Shown here: piece after piece, positions 52,771 to 61,900 of the stretch
How positions within the stretch are numbered: position 1 is the first letter of the stretch
How the letters are laid out: each line of letters begins with the position of its first letter
Source: an uncultured Planctomycetaceae bacterium
GTDB lineage: Bacteria; Planctomycetota; Planctomycetia; Planctomycetales; Planctomycetaceae
Direction: 5' to 3'
Length of the DNA stretch: 64,000 nt
Assembly: GCA_943787265.1 (NCBI GenBank)
Contig: CALSLT010000006.1
Span: 496,001 to 560,000 of the forward strand
The notes under the pieces: model-generated
The model's database searches: none
What the model was told of the DNA's origin: nothing
Seen by the model: only the letters and a program-made list of their open reading frames with translations
Program-made: the position numbers and the translations under genes

Positions 52771-55590
52771 GTGGCATCTCGGATTCGACAAACCAGTCAT
52801 CTGGCAGTTGCGCTGATGACTTCCGTACTCGTCCTCTTCCTGATTCCGGACCGCGCAGAGTGTGACGAAACGTCCGCCGACCTGGCCAACGCGACCGAGC
52901 ATCTGCAACGAGGCCGCTACGAAGAAGCCGCTGAGGCGTTTGAGGAAATCGTCGAGAACGCAAAAGACGCTACGAAGGCGGAAGCAATTATCGGCCTGAG
53001 TCGAGCCCTTGAGAGCCAGGGACAATATAAGCAAGCAATCACTCAACTAACGGATGCAGCAACGCCGTCTCCGGCCATCCTTGCCGAGACCGCCAGGCTG
53101 CAATTCACCATCGGTCGGATTGAGGAAGCTGCAGCCTCGTGCGAAGCCGCACTGAAGGCTGACGCTGATCAGCCATTAGCACATCTCGTGCTTGCCTGGT
53201 TGAGCACGGAAGCTGGCGACCTGAAGAAAGCCAACGAAGCGTTCCGCTGGTTCGTCCGTTTCTACAATCGTAAACAGCCGACCGATGCCGAAACGTTGCT
53301 GCTGATTGCCGAAGGGGCCGGCGAATTCGCTCGATGGAACAGCAACTCCAGCATCTTCAACTTCATCATCAACACACTTTGCGTCGACGCATTGAAGGAT
53401 GACCCGCTGTCGTGGCAAACCCATCTGGCGTCCGGATCGTTGTTGCTGGAAAAGTACAATCGAGGCCAGGCGATTCCCGACTTGAAGAAAGCTTTGGAGA
53501 TCAACCCGAGAGCGGTCAGCGTCATCGTGGCTCTCGGCGAGGCCGCTTTGCAGAAGCACGATGTCGATTCGGCACTGACTTACGCCGAGCAGGCCCTCAA
53601 CGTTCAGGACAACTACGTGCCAATGTTGCGGCTGATGGCCGACATCGCGTTGAACAAACACTCGCCCGATGCCGCCATGCTGGCGTTGCAGGAAGCTCGA
53701 AAGACCAACCCATTTGACGCCAAAACACTCGGACGACTCGCCGCAGCGCATTACCTGCTCGATGTTCAACCAGGCGGCGACGCTGACGAACGGCTGGCAT
53801 CTTTGCTCGCAAACCTCGACGCCATCGCGGAAGCGTCACTTGAAAACCCTTCCCGTTTAGAGCAGCTCGTGATCGATGTCGCGACTCGAAATCCTAAGCC
53901 GGGGGTATTTCTCAACGCGTTCGCAAGCGCGCTGGAGTCACGACGAAAGTACGCGATGGCCGAGAAACTTTATCAGCACGCCATTCGAGTTATGCCACAA
54001 CTCTCTCAACCCAAAACGTCACTCGGCATGCTCTACATGCAGACCGGCCGGTCCGACCAGGCGAAACAGCTACTGGACGAAGCCTTCAAAGCTGATCCTT
54101 ACCACGTCCGAGTCAGCAACATGCGGAAAGTGCTCGGCGTCCTCAGCAAGTACGAAACGATCACAACCGAGCACTTCGTCATCCGAGTGGATTCGCAGGA
54201 AGACAAAATTCTTGGCGAATACATGGCCGAGTATCTCGAAGAGGTCTACCCGGAACTGGTTGAACTTTACGGCTACGAACCGCCGCAACGCAGCGTTTTC
54301 GAAATCTACAACAACGCGAAAGGCCTGACTGCCCATCAGTGGTTCAGTGCAAGAATGGTCGGCTTGCCCTGGATTCAAACCATCGGAGCATCGACCGGCA
54401 TGATGGTCGCTCTGGCGTCACCGACCGCTTCGCCTCAGCCTTACAACTGGGCTCGCGTCGTGAAGCACGAGTTCGTTCACGTGCTGACGCTGCAGCAAAC
54501 GCATTTCAACATTCCGCACTGGTTCACGGAAGCGTTGGCCGTTACCAGCGAAGGCATCCAGCGCCCCGCCGAATGGAACCGTATGTTGCTCGAACGTGTT
54601 CCGCGAGGCGAACTGTGGAGTCTCGACGAACTGACCGGCATCTTCGTTCGCCCGGAAACACCCGCGGACTGGCAGTTCGCTTATTGCCAGAGTCGGCTCT
54701 ACGCTCAGTACATGATCGAGACGTTCGGCAAAGAAACGATCAGCAGCATGCTCGATCTATACCGCAAGAACGTCCGCACGAATGACGCGATCCCTCAAGT
54801 CTTTGGCATGACGGCTGAAAAATTCGACGCCGGCTATCGAGATTTCCTGAAGCGAATTGTCGAAGAAGAACTCGACGGTTCAGCGACTGAGGCTCCGAAA
54901 TCGATCGCCGATATCGAGAAGGAATTCAACGCCGCCCCCGACAGCCCCTCCGCGATGGCAGCGTTTGCTGATGCCCTGTTAAAGGCGAAGCGTCGGCGTC
55001 AGGCTCGCGCACTGGCCGAGCGAGCTTTAGAAAAGAATCCGCGAGAACCTTTGGCCGCGGTCGTTCTCACCGAACTCGAACTGCTGGGTCGTGACATCAA
55101 TGAAGCGGTTGCGTTTCTTGAAGCAGCCTTCGATGAAGAAAAGCCGAACGATCGCGTGCTCGGCCTGCTGGCAAAACTTCGGCTCATGCAGGCTCAACCG
55201 GAAGAAGCAGCAAGGCTGTACGAACTCGGCCGGACTAAGTTCAAAATTGACCAGGCCTACCTGCCGCAATCGGGCGAGTGGCTCAAAGGTCTGGCAGCGG
55301 CGTACATCCAACTTGGAGAAGACGACAAACTGAAGGGCGTGCTTGAGTCGATCGCCAACCTCGACGGTGACAACCCTGTCGTGCGACGAAAGCTGGCACA
55401 ACTTGCCGACGACCAAGGCAACATTGTCGAGGCTGGCCGCTGGGCGAAAGAAGCCCTTCAGATCGACGTGACTGATCCGGAAACGCACCGAATCCTGGCA
55501 AAACTGCACGCTCACAGCGGCCGAAATGTAGAAGCGGCAAGAGAACGAGAGATCGCGAAAACGCTTGAGGCCGATTCTGCAGAAGAATAA
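52771..55590 (+). CDS. TPR protein with gluzincin metallopeptidase domain (peptidase MA-like)
   Basis: A 939-residue exported protein. The start is a GTG at 52771; a hydrophobic signal (LAVALMTSVLVLFLIPD) follows. TPR-like repeats cover about 35-450. A metallopeptidase domain comes next, with zinc motif HEFVH at 566-570 and the third ligand Glu in WFTEALAV, so it belongs to the gluzincin/peptidase MA group. The C-terminal third has further TPR units (ALLKAKRRRQARALAERALE). It probably acts in the periplasm or at the outer membrane; the substrate is unknown. It is divergent from the PSCyt1-WD40 gene with a 188-base gap, and is followed by a DUF1501 gene after about 107 bases. Confidence 0.88.
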   Translation: MASRIRQTSHLAVALMTSVLVLFLIPDRAECDETSADLANATEHLQRGRYEEAAEAFEEIVENAKDATKAEAIIGLSRALESQGQYKQAITQLTDAATPSPAILAETARLQFTIGRIEEAAASCEAALKADADQPLAHLVLAWLSTEAGDLKKANEAFRWFVRFYNRKQPTDAETLLLIAEGAGEFARWNSNSSIFNFIINTLCVDALKDDPLSWQTHLASGSLLLEKYNRGQAIPDLKKALEINPRAVSVIVALGEAALQKHDVDSALTYAEQALNVQDNYVPMLRLMADIALNKHSPDAAMLALQEARKTNPFDAKTLGRLAAAHYLLDVQPGGDADERLASLLANLDAIAEASLENPSRLEQLVIDVATRNPKPGVFLNAFASALESRRKYAMAEKLYQHAIRVMPQLSQPKTSLGMLYMQTGRSDQAKQLLDEAFKADPYHVRVSNMRKVLGVLSKYETITTEHFVIRVDSQEDKILGEYMAEYLEEVYPELVELYGYEPPQRSVFEIYNNAKGLTAHQWFSARMVGLPWIQTIGASTGMMVALASPTASPQPYNWARVVKHEFVHVLTLQQTHFNIPHWFTEALAVTSEGIQRPAEWNRMLLERVPRGELWSLDELTGIFVRPETPADWQFAYCQSRLYAQYMIETFGKETISSMLDLYRKNVRTNDAIPQVFGMTAEKFDAGYRDFLKRIVEEELDGSATEAPKSIADIEKEFNAAPDSPSAMAAFADALLKAKRRRQARALAERALEKNPREPLAAVVLTELELLGRDINEAVAFLEAAFDEEKPNDRVLGLLAKLRLMQAQPEEAARLYELGRTKFKIDQAYLPQSGEWLKGLAAAYIQLGEDDKLKGVLESIANLDGDNPVVRRKLAQLADDQGNIVEAGRWAKEALQIDVTDPETHRILAKLHAHSGRNVEAAREREIAKTLEADSAEE

Positions 55591-55697
55591 CGGTTTTCGT
55601 GTCAGATACTTTGAGTGTTGTCTGGATCGTGGCCGATCGATATGAAAGAGTAGTTGCAGCACCTGCTGCGGCCATTGGTCTATTCGGAGTCTCGTAA

Positions 55698-57092
55698 ATG
55701 CTCAGCGTTGGCGATTTCAGCAAACCATTCGGCAGACGCGAGTTTCTGCGCATTGGCGGCCTCGGACTGGGCGGCCTTTCGCTGGCAGATCTGTTGCGGG
55801 CGAACGGCCAGGCTGCGGGCGGCAACCCGCTCACAACGGGTCGTTCAGTCGTCTTTCTCTTTATGCACGGCGGACCGAGTCAGATCGAGACGTTCGATCC
55901 GAAAATGGAAGCGCCGTCTGAAATTCGTAGTGCAACCGGCGAGCTCTCAACAAAATTGCCAGGCATCACGTTCGGCGGAACGATGCCACAACTCGCTGCG
56001 CGAGCCGACAAGTTTTCGATCGTTCGATCGTTCCAAACTGGCGACAGCCGGCACGACATCAAGCCCATCGTCTGCAAGGATTCGTTCGACGCGAACATTG
56101 GATCGATCTATTCGAGAATCGCTGGAACGAATCGCTCGGACAATGGGATGCCGACGAACGTCGCACTGTTCCCGAAAGCTGTCGACGATTCAACGATGAC
56201 GCGGATTTCAAACTTCGGAAAATTCGAATCGGTCGGCAGCTTCGGCAGCGTCTACGCACCGTTCATTCCGGGCTCAGACGGCGATGCTCAAAACAATCTC
56301 AAACTCAATCTGCCGATCGACCGACTGGGTGATCGACGTTCGTTGCTCACAAACCTCGACGACGTAAAATGGGCTCTCGAAAACGCCGGCCGAGCAGGCG
56401 GCATTGAGAAAGTTCGCGAGCAAGCTTTCTCGACAATCCTCGGTGGAGTCGCTGACGCGTTTGATCTGTCTAAAGAAGACCCGGCAACTGTCGCCAGATA
56501 CGACACCGCGCCGCTGATGCGTCCTTCCGACATCAGCCGGCACTGGAAGAATTACGAACGATACGTCGACAACGGCAAGGCACTCGGCAAGCTGATGCTG
56601 ATGGCTCGACGGCTGTGCGAAGCGGGCACGGGCTTTGTCACCGTCACAACGAACTTCGTATGGGATATGCACTCGGACGTGAACAACGCCGGCGTCGAAG
56701 AAGGCATGCGTTACATGGGGTCGCCATTCGACCACGCCGTTTCGGCATTCCTTGATGACGTCGAGGCTCGCGGCCTTAGCGATAAGATTCTGCTCGTCTG
56801 TTGCGGCGAAATGGGGCGGACGCCTCGTATCAACGCTCGTGGCGGTCGAGATCACTGGGGCAACCTGTCGCCGTTGCTGCTTTCAGGAGGCGGCGTCAAT
56901 TCAGGTCAGGTGATCGGTCAATCGACTCGCGACGCTGGCGAGCCTTTGACGACGCCGATGCGAAATCCAAATCTGATCGCCACAATCATGCACACTTTGT
57001 TCGACGTCGCCGAATTGCGGATCGCTCAGGGAGTTCCGCCGGAAGTCGCGCGAGTCGCTGGCGAGTGGCAACCCATTCCGGGCCTGTTATAG
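55698..57092 (+). CDS. DUF1501 family exported protein
   Basis: A 464-residue DUF1501 protein. The Tat-type N-terminus is FGRREFLRIGGLGLGGLSLA. The family blocks are LFMHGGPSQIETFDPKM, KFSIVRSFQTGDSRHDIKPI and CGEMGRTPRINARGGRDHWG. The ATG at 55698 has GGAG eight bases upstream. It follows the TPR-metallopeptidase gene on the same strand and is followed after about 90 bases by a DegT gene. No PSD1 partner gene is beside it. Family function is unknown. Confidence 0.9.
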   Translation: MLSVGDFSKPFGRREFLRIGGLGLGGLSLADLLRANGQAAGGNPLTTGRSVVFLFMHGGPSQIETFDPKMEAPSEIRSATGELSTKLPGITFGGTMPQLAARADKFSIVRSFQTGDSRHDIKPIVCKDSFDANIGSIYSRIAGTNRSDNGMPTNVALFPKAVDDSTMTRISNFGKFESVGSFGSVYAPFIPGSDGDAQNNLKLNLPIDRLGDRRSLLTNLDDVKWALENAGRAGGIEKVREQAFSTILGGVADAFDLSKEDPATVARYDTAPLMRPSDISRHWKNYERYVDNGKALGKLMLMARRLCEAGTGFVTVTTNFVWDMHSDVNNAGVEEGMRYMGSPFDHAVSAFLDDVEARGLSDKILLVCCGEMGRTPRINARGGRDHWGNLSPLLLSGGGVNSGQVIGQSTRDAGEPLTTPMRNPNLIATIMHTLFDVAELRIAQGVPPEVARVAGEWQPIPGLL

Positions 57093-57183
57093 GTCTGGCT
57101 CTGCCTAACGCATTTCTGCAGCCACTGCGTTCGAAATTTCATTCCGCTGACATTTCTCAAAGCGAAGATCCCGAGCCCGTTCA

Positions 57184-58371
57184 ATGTCAGCGTCTGATCT
57201 CCCAGCAATCCTCGGCGGAGTCCCGATACGCCCCGAAGGTCCTCCCGCATGGCCGGGCGACTGGCCGGAAGTAACGGAAGCTTTGAATGCTTGCGTCAAA
57301 GACGGCTCGTGGGGCAAGTATCACGGCGCAAACTGCGAAGCGCTGACCGAACAACTCTGCGAGTTTCACGGAGTATCCGAATCGATCCTGTGTGCCAGTG
57401 GGACCGCCGCCGTCGAACTTGCATTGCGTGGTGTTCGAGTCGGGCCAGGTGACGAAGTCATACTTGCCGCTTACGACTTTAAAGCAAACTTTCAAAACGT
57501 GCTCACCATCGGAGCGACTCCAGTTCTGATCGATATTGACCCGGCGACCTGGCAGCTTGATGTGTCACAACTCGAAGACGCCGTTTCCGAAAAGACCAAA
57601 GCGATCATCGTCTCGCATCTGCACGGCGGCTACGTACCAATGCAACCGGTCATGGAACTGGCGGATCGGCACGGCATCTCGGTACTTGAAGACGCTTGCC
57701 AGGCAACCGGTGCGATTCTTGACGGACGTCGCGCAGGCGCAACCGGACATGTCGGAGTGCTGAGTTTTGGCGGTAGCAAGCTCATGACTTCTGGCCGCGG
57801 CGGAGCCGTGATGACAAACCGGCCTGAGATATCACAACGAATTCGCTTGTTCACTCAGCGAGGCAACGAAGCGTACCCTCTGTCAGAAATGCAGGCCGCC
57901 GTACTTCGACCGCAACTCGACCGTCTTGATGAGCGGAACGTCGTTCGTTGGAACTCCGTTCGCCAGCTATCAGAGAAATTGGAACAGCTTGTTTCAGAGG
58001 AGGGTGATCCTATTCTGAGGCCGCTCGTAAACGCATGCTCGTTTGCCACCGAAGATCGTCCTGCATTTTTCAAAGTGGGGTTGCAGTTTGATCCTCAGCA
58101 AACAATCGAGTTGAGTCGGGCTGGCTTTTCACAGGCGATGCGGTCCGAAAACGTAGCCCTCGATTCAGGATTCCGAAGTCTGCACCGAATTCACAGCAAG
58201 CGTCGGTTCCGAACAGCCGGTGAGCTACCAAACGCGAACGTTTGTGATGAGCACGTGCTGATTCTCCATCACCCGGTTCTATTGAAAGGCGACGAGGCCA
58301 CGCAGCAAATTTGCGACAGCGCTGCGAGAATTTTTCGGAACGCTGCCGAAATCGCCGATGCAACCTGTTAG
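57184..58371 (+). CDS. DegT/DnrJ/EryC1 family PLP-dependent aminotransferase
   Basis: A 395-residue PLP enzyme of the sugar-aminotransferase type. The N-terminal motif is GGVPIRPEGPPAWPGDWPEV; cofactor contacts include CASGTAAVELALRG. The internal-aldimine Lys lies in LSFGGSKLMTSGRGGAVMTN. Such enzymes mostly transfer an amino group to keto-sugars for envelope glycans or antibiotics, though some act on other substrates. No sugar-nucleotide genes are adjacent, so the substrate cannot be inferred. It stands between the DUF1501 gene and convergent truD. Confidence 0.92.
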   Translation: MSASDLPAILGGVPIRPEGPPAWPGDWPEVTEALNACVKDGSWGKYHGANCEALTEQLCEFHGVSESILCASGTAAVELALRGVRVGPGDEVILAAYDFKANFQNVLTIGATPVLIDIDPATWQLDVSQLEDAVSEKTKAIIVSHLHGGYVPMQPVMELADRHGISVLEDACQATGAILDGRRAGATGHVGVLSFGGSKLMTSGRGGAVMTNRPEISQRIRLFTQRGNEAYPLSEMQAAVLRPQLDRLDERNVVRWNSVRQLSEKLEQLVSEEGDPILRPLVNACSFATEDRPAFFKVGLQFDPQQTIELSRAGFSQAMRSENVALDSGFRSLHRIHSKRRFRTAGELPNANVCDEHVLILHHPVLLKGDEATQQICDSAARIFRNAAEIADATC

Positions 58372-58482
58372 AGCACTTTCAGAATCAGTTTTCAGTGTCC
58401 TGCAGGAGGGCCACCAGGTAAACAAAGGCCTTTCAGCGTGGCTGCTCCTGCACAGAAACCATGAAAATGGTCCAGCCGAAGC

Positions 58483-59544
58483 TCATGTTGTTTTCATCAA
58501 TTCTCGCATCAAACACGTCGCGTAGACACCGGACGGTAGCGTGAATGAAAACTCGATGCCGTTTTCGACGTTCTGCACAGCAAAGTCGTCCGGCCAGATA
58601 ACCATCGGTCGGCGTGTGCCAAGGGTCAGCTTTTTGAACTTGCTGAACGCTTCTCGCGGAAGGTCGAATCGGTCGAGAATTGCCTGCTCTCGTTCCGCCG
58701 GAGTTTCTTCAGGCTGCTTCATCTTTGGTCCAAAGATTGGCCCGGACAAGACCGTTTCGTGGCTGTCGTAACGCGTTTGCTCGGTCGCAACGTCGGTCAC
58801 CACAAACGGGCCTTTCGAAACGGTGACCTGCATGACGTCACCTTTCAGCACTTCGCGAGACAGCCCGTCGGACAGGCGATCGGCGACCCACGCGTTAAAC
58901 ATTCTCGACTGAACCGCCGACAACGTGAACCGTAGCCCGTCGCGACTTAATCGCCGAGTACGTTCACCCCGCAATAATCGAAAGCCGAGATCGTCGGTCG
59001 TCCCAGCATTACCGAAGCGTTGCTCACCAAAGTAGTTCGGAAACCCGGTTTGCTGCATTTCGGAGACCAGGCTCTGAGCAAGTTGGTCCGCGTCTCTTAC
59101 AGCTTTCCGAACGACGATCCGAAATCTGTTTCCGCGAAGATGGCCGGTTTTCAGTTTGTTGGTGTGCCGTTTTGTGCTGAGCACTTTGACCTGGTCAGAG
59201 TCAATCTTCTCGATCAAATCGTTCGCCGACGCCGGGACGGACACGTATTGTCTGGTAACTGCCTGAGCATCTTTTCGGCCTGCGCATCCAACGTCGGCTT
59301 GTTTGAGCGAAAGTGTTTGCTCGATGTGCCGAAGCAGGTCCGGTGTAGGGATGCCGCGTTTTTCGATATGCAGAAAAAGGAATTCGCCTTCTCCCGATGT
59401 TTCGTAGGCGGGCACCTCATCCACGAAGAAGTCTTCCGGAGACTGTTTGAGCAGTCCGCCAATTCCTGAGCCACTCGTCAGAAAGGGAAGCGCGTTTGAA
59501 TCTGCAGCAGCCTGGTCATCCGAGACACTGTCTGAATCCGCCAT
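58483..59544 (-). CDS. truD: tRNA pseudouridine(13) synthase TruD
   Basis: Pseudouridine synthase for position 13 of tRNA, 353 residues. The catalytic motif GRKDAQAVTRQYVSV contains the Asp nucleophile. Other family blocks are GNRFRIVVRK and NYFGEQRFGNAGTTDDLG, followed by GFRLLRGER. The insertion domain typical of TruD is present. The frame also offers a TTG at 59553; I took the ATG at 59544, with GGAG about twelve bases upstream. It follows the FHA gene after 18 bases on the same strand, so the two are likely one transcript. Confidence 0.95.
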   Translation of the reverse strand: MADSDSVSDDQAAADSNALPFLTSGSGIGGLLKQSPEDFFVDEVPAYETSGEGEFLFLHIEKRGIPTPDLLRHIEQTLSLKQADVGCAGRKDAQAVTRQYVSVPASANDLIEKIDSDQVKVLSTKRHTNKLKTGHLRGNRFRIVVRKAVRDADQLAQSLVSEMQQTGFPNYFGEQRFGNAGTTDDLGFRLLRGERTRRLSRDGLRFTLSAVQSRMFNAWVADRLSDGLSREVLKGDVMQVTVSKGPFVVTDVATEQTRYDSHETVLSGPIFGPKMKQPEETPAEREQAILDRFDLPREAFSKFKKLTLGTRRPMVIWPDDFAVQNVENGIEFSFTLPSGVYATCLMRELMKTT

Positions 59545-59562
59545 TGAACGCAACTGCTCCGT

Positions 59563-59997
59563 CTAATCGTCGCCGATCAGGCGAACGTCGCTTTCGCTGC
59601 CGAGTCCCGCGACGGCTTCGTCGTCAAAGCTGTCGTCGTTGGCAAGCTCGGCTTCAGGAAATGAGGTCATCATCTCGGTACGGTCTGGTCGACGTTCGGG
59701 TTCCGGTTCATCCGGCCCGAGGTAAACACGGAAGCGGGCGTTGGCGAACGCGAGCTCGTCGCCGGGAAGCAGGGCTCCGCGGGTGACTCGTTGCCCGTTG
59801 ACTTTCGTTCCGTTCGTACTGCCAAGGTCACGAATGAACAGCAGTCCGTCCGTCTTCACGATCACGCAGTGAAGCTTCGAGACGCTGGACCGGTCGATGT
59901 ACACATCGCAGACGCCACGTTTGCGCCCTACGACTGTGACATCTTTCGTGAGGACGATCGGTCGATCGCCATCAATCGAGATGAGCTTTGCGAGCAT
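59563..59997 (-). CDS. Single-domain FHA protein
   Basis: A 144-residue protein consisting of an FHA domain plus an acidic tail. The phosphothreonine-binding residues are in VVGRKRGVCDVYIDRSSVS and SKLHCVIV, with the loop STNGTKVNG. The C-terminal part (EPERRPDRTEMMTSFPEAEL and an Asp-rich end) looks disordered. The ATG at 59997 has GAGG seven bases upstream. It precedes truD by 18 bases. It might read out phosphorylation by the kinases found in this window, but a direct link is not shown. Confidence 0.9.
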   Translation of the reverse strand: MLAKLISIDGDRPIVLTKDVTVVGRKRGVCDVYIDRSSVSKLHCVIVKTDGLLFIRDLGSTNGTKVNGQRVTRGALLPGDELAFANARFRVYLGPDEPEPERRPDRTEMMTSFPEAELANDDSFDDEAVAGLGSESDVRLIGDD

Positions 59998-60382
59998 CGC
60001 AATGCCTCAACCGGCGGAAGCTGTTTGATTCGAGCGAAGGCCAGTATCGGAAAAGGTATGCACCGCGACCCGACGTAACTCTCGATCACACAGCAGGAAA
60101 AGCCAACGCTTGATTGTCCAGCACGAAACCAGGAAGTCAAGGTGCGTCTTGCAACCCACAGGCAGACTCGTCCCGCACCAGTCGCGGTAACCCGTAGTTT
60201 TGGGACAGTCGCAACCCCCACTGCTCGATCAGAGCCGTCACTTCCGGACTTGCCGAACTATCCATCGTTTCCATCAAGAACAGAGCAACGATGCGCGAGT
60301 GGTATGATTCATCCATCGGGGTTAGGTGGCTAGGATCCGAATTTCATTGACGATGGCTCTGAGTTTTCTTCCGGAGGTTAGC
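59998..60382. other. Gene-free divergent region
   Basis: About 385 bases between the FHA gene and the aminotransferase gene. No gene, repeat or clear promoter hexamers are recognised. CCGGAGG at 60371-60377 is the Shine-Dalgarno for the GTG start at 60383. Confidence 0.4.
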
Positions 60383-61777
60383 GTGGCACACAACGACAAT
60401 CAGATTCTCAGTAACACGTTTGTGCTCGCCCCCGAAGAAACTCCGAACATCAAAACTCGTTATCGCCGGATCTGTACACCGTTGCCATCGCCCGAGACGA
60501 TTCCTGACCTCCAACGCGCGGCGTCTCTGTTTCCTGATGTGAATTGCTACCAACCGCCCATCATCTGGGACTCGGCCGAAGGATTCACCATAAAGGATCG
60601 AGCGGGTAATCAATGGATCGACTTCACGTCGACAGCCGTGATGACGAACACCGGACATGGCCATCCGGCGATTCGTGAAGCCGTGACGAAGCATGTCGAT
60701 AGTGGCGGACTGATGGGGCAGTTCAGCTTCGCATCGGACATTCGGATCGAGCTTGCGGAACGGCTCGTCAATATCGCCCCTGACTATTGCGACAAGGTCT
60801 ATTTCTGGACGGTTGGATCGGAGGCGATCGAGTGTGCTTTGCGGCTGGCTCGCGAGGCTGGACTTTGCCAAAACGCGAAGAAGTATCACGTACTCACACA
60901 CCAGGCTGATTACCACGGCTGGACGCTGGGCGCTCACCAGATGTCAGGAACGTCGGCAAGCAAGCCCTGGCTGGCAACTCCGGACTCGGCAATTCACCAC
61001 ATTCCGTTCCCTGGCAGTGACGAACCAGGAAACACCGACTGGTCGGAATTCCTGCAGAATAATTTGGCTCCGCTCGCCGAACAGGGCATCACTGCTGAGA
61101 AAATCTGCGCTGTCTTCATTGAGACAATGCAGGGCTGGGGCGCGGTGCCTCTGCCAACCGGTTATGTGAAAGCTCTCCGGGCGTGGGCTGATGCCAATAA
61201 TGTCCTGCTTGTCTTCGACGAAGTTCAGACCGGATTTGCCCGAACTGGAAAGATGTTCGCCCATGCGCACTACGACGTGCGTGCGGACTTGCTCTGCATC
61301 GGCAAAGGCCTGACGTCAACACTGCCTCTTGCCGCGGTGCTCGGGCCAGCGGACATTCTTGACCTGCTGCCGCCTGCCGAGATTACGACGACCCATGCCG
61401 CTCATCCGGTTTCCTGTGCGGCGGCGTTGGCAAACCTTGACGTGATCGAAGACGAAAATCTGATTTCCGAATCAGTGCGAAAGGGTGACATCGCAGAAGG
61501 TTCCTTACGGAAGCTACAGGAACGATTTCCGGACGTCGTGAGCGACATCGCTGGGTTCGGCCTTTTACGCGGCATCCACATTTGCGATCCGAAGTCAGGC
61601 AAACTAAGCAGAGAGCTGGCTCGCGACTGGACGTGGGCGGCAGTTAAGCACGGTGTGATGCTTTTTCAGGTGAACCGTCCGTCGATCAAAGTGTGCCCAC
61701 CGTTGATCATCGATGACGATGCGATCGTCGAGGGTGTTGAGGCACTTGGCGACGCTCTCGCAGCAATCCTGAGTTAG
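60383..61777 (+). CDS. Class III PLP-dependent aminotransferase (GABA aminotransferase-like)
   Basis: A 464-residue class III aminotransferase, of the ornithine/GABA aminotransferase type. Cofactor-binding parts are TVGSEAIECALRLAREAG, VFDEVQTGFARTGKMF and the aldimine Lys308 in CIGKGLTSTLPLAAVLG. The frame is open to 60326 with an ATG at 60353, but the GTG at 60383 has GGAGG five bases upstream and gives VAHNDNQILS as the start. The substrate (4-aminobutyrate, putrescine or another omega-amino acid) is not settled by sequence. It is a single gene. Confidence 0.93.
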   Translation: MAHNDNQILSNTFVLAPEETPNIKTRYRRICTPLPSPETIPDLQRAASLFPDVNCYQPPIIWDSAEGFTIKDRAGNQWIDFTSTAVMTNTGHGHPAIREAVTKHVDSGGLMGQFSFASDIRIELAERLVNIAPDYCDKVYFWTVGSEAIECALRLAREAGLCQNAKKYHVLTHQADYHGWTLGAHQMSGTSASKPWLATPDSAIHHIPFPGSDEPGNTDWSEFLQNNLAPLAEQGITAEKICAVFIETMQGWGAVPLPTGYVKALRAWADANNVLLVFDEVQTGFARTGKMFAHAHYDVRADLLCIGKGLTSTLPLAAVLGPADILDLLPPAEITTTHAAHPVSCAAALANLDVIEDENLISESVRKGDIAEGSLRKLQERFPDVVSDIAGFGLLRGIHICDPKSGKLSRELARDWTWAAVKHGVMLFQVNRPSIKVCPPLIIDDDAIVEGVEALGDALAAILS

Positions 61778-61807
61778 CAGAGTTAATGGCCTCGGAAAAA
61801 GAAACAC

Positions 61808-61836
61808 GCCCGGTCGAACATAGAGTTCAACCGGGC
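61808..61836 (-). terminator. Candidate terminator of the right-edge minus-strand gene
   Basis: Stem GCCCGGT (61808-61814) and ACCGGGC (61830-61836), extended inside by GAAC/GTTC with one mismatch. Read on the minus strand it is followed by GTGTTTCTTTTT, a T-rich tail, so it fits a terminator for the gene ending at 61901. Confidence 0.7.
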
Positions 61837-61900
61837 CTGTTCTAAGACTGTCAGCAACCATCTATCAGCCGGAAATGTGACCGGCGTAAACTGAAGATGA

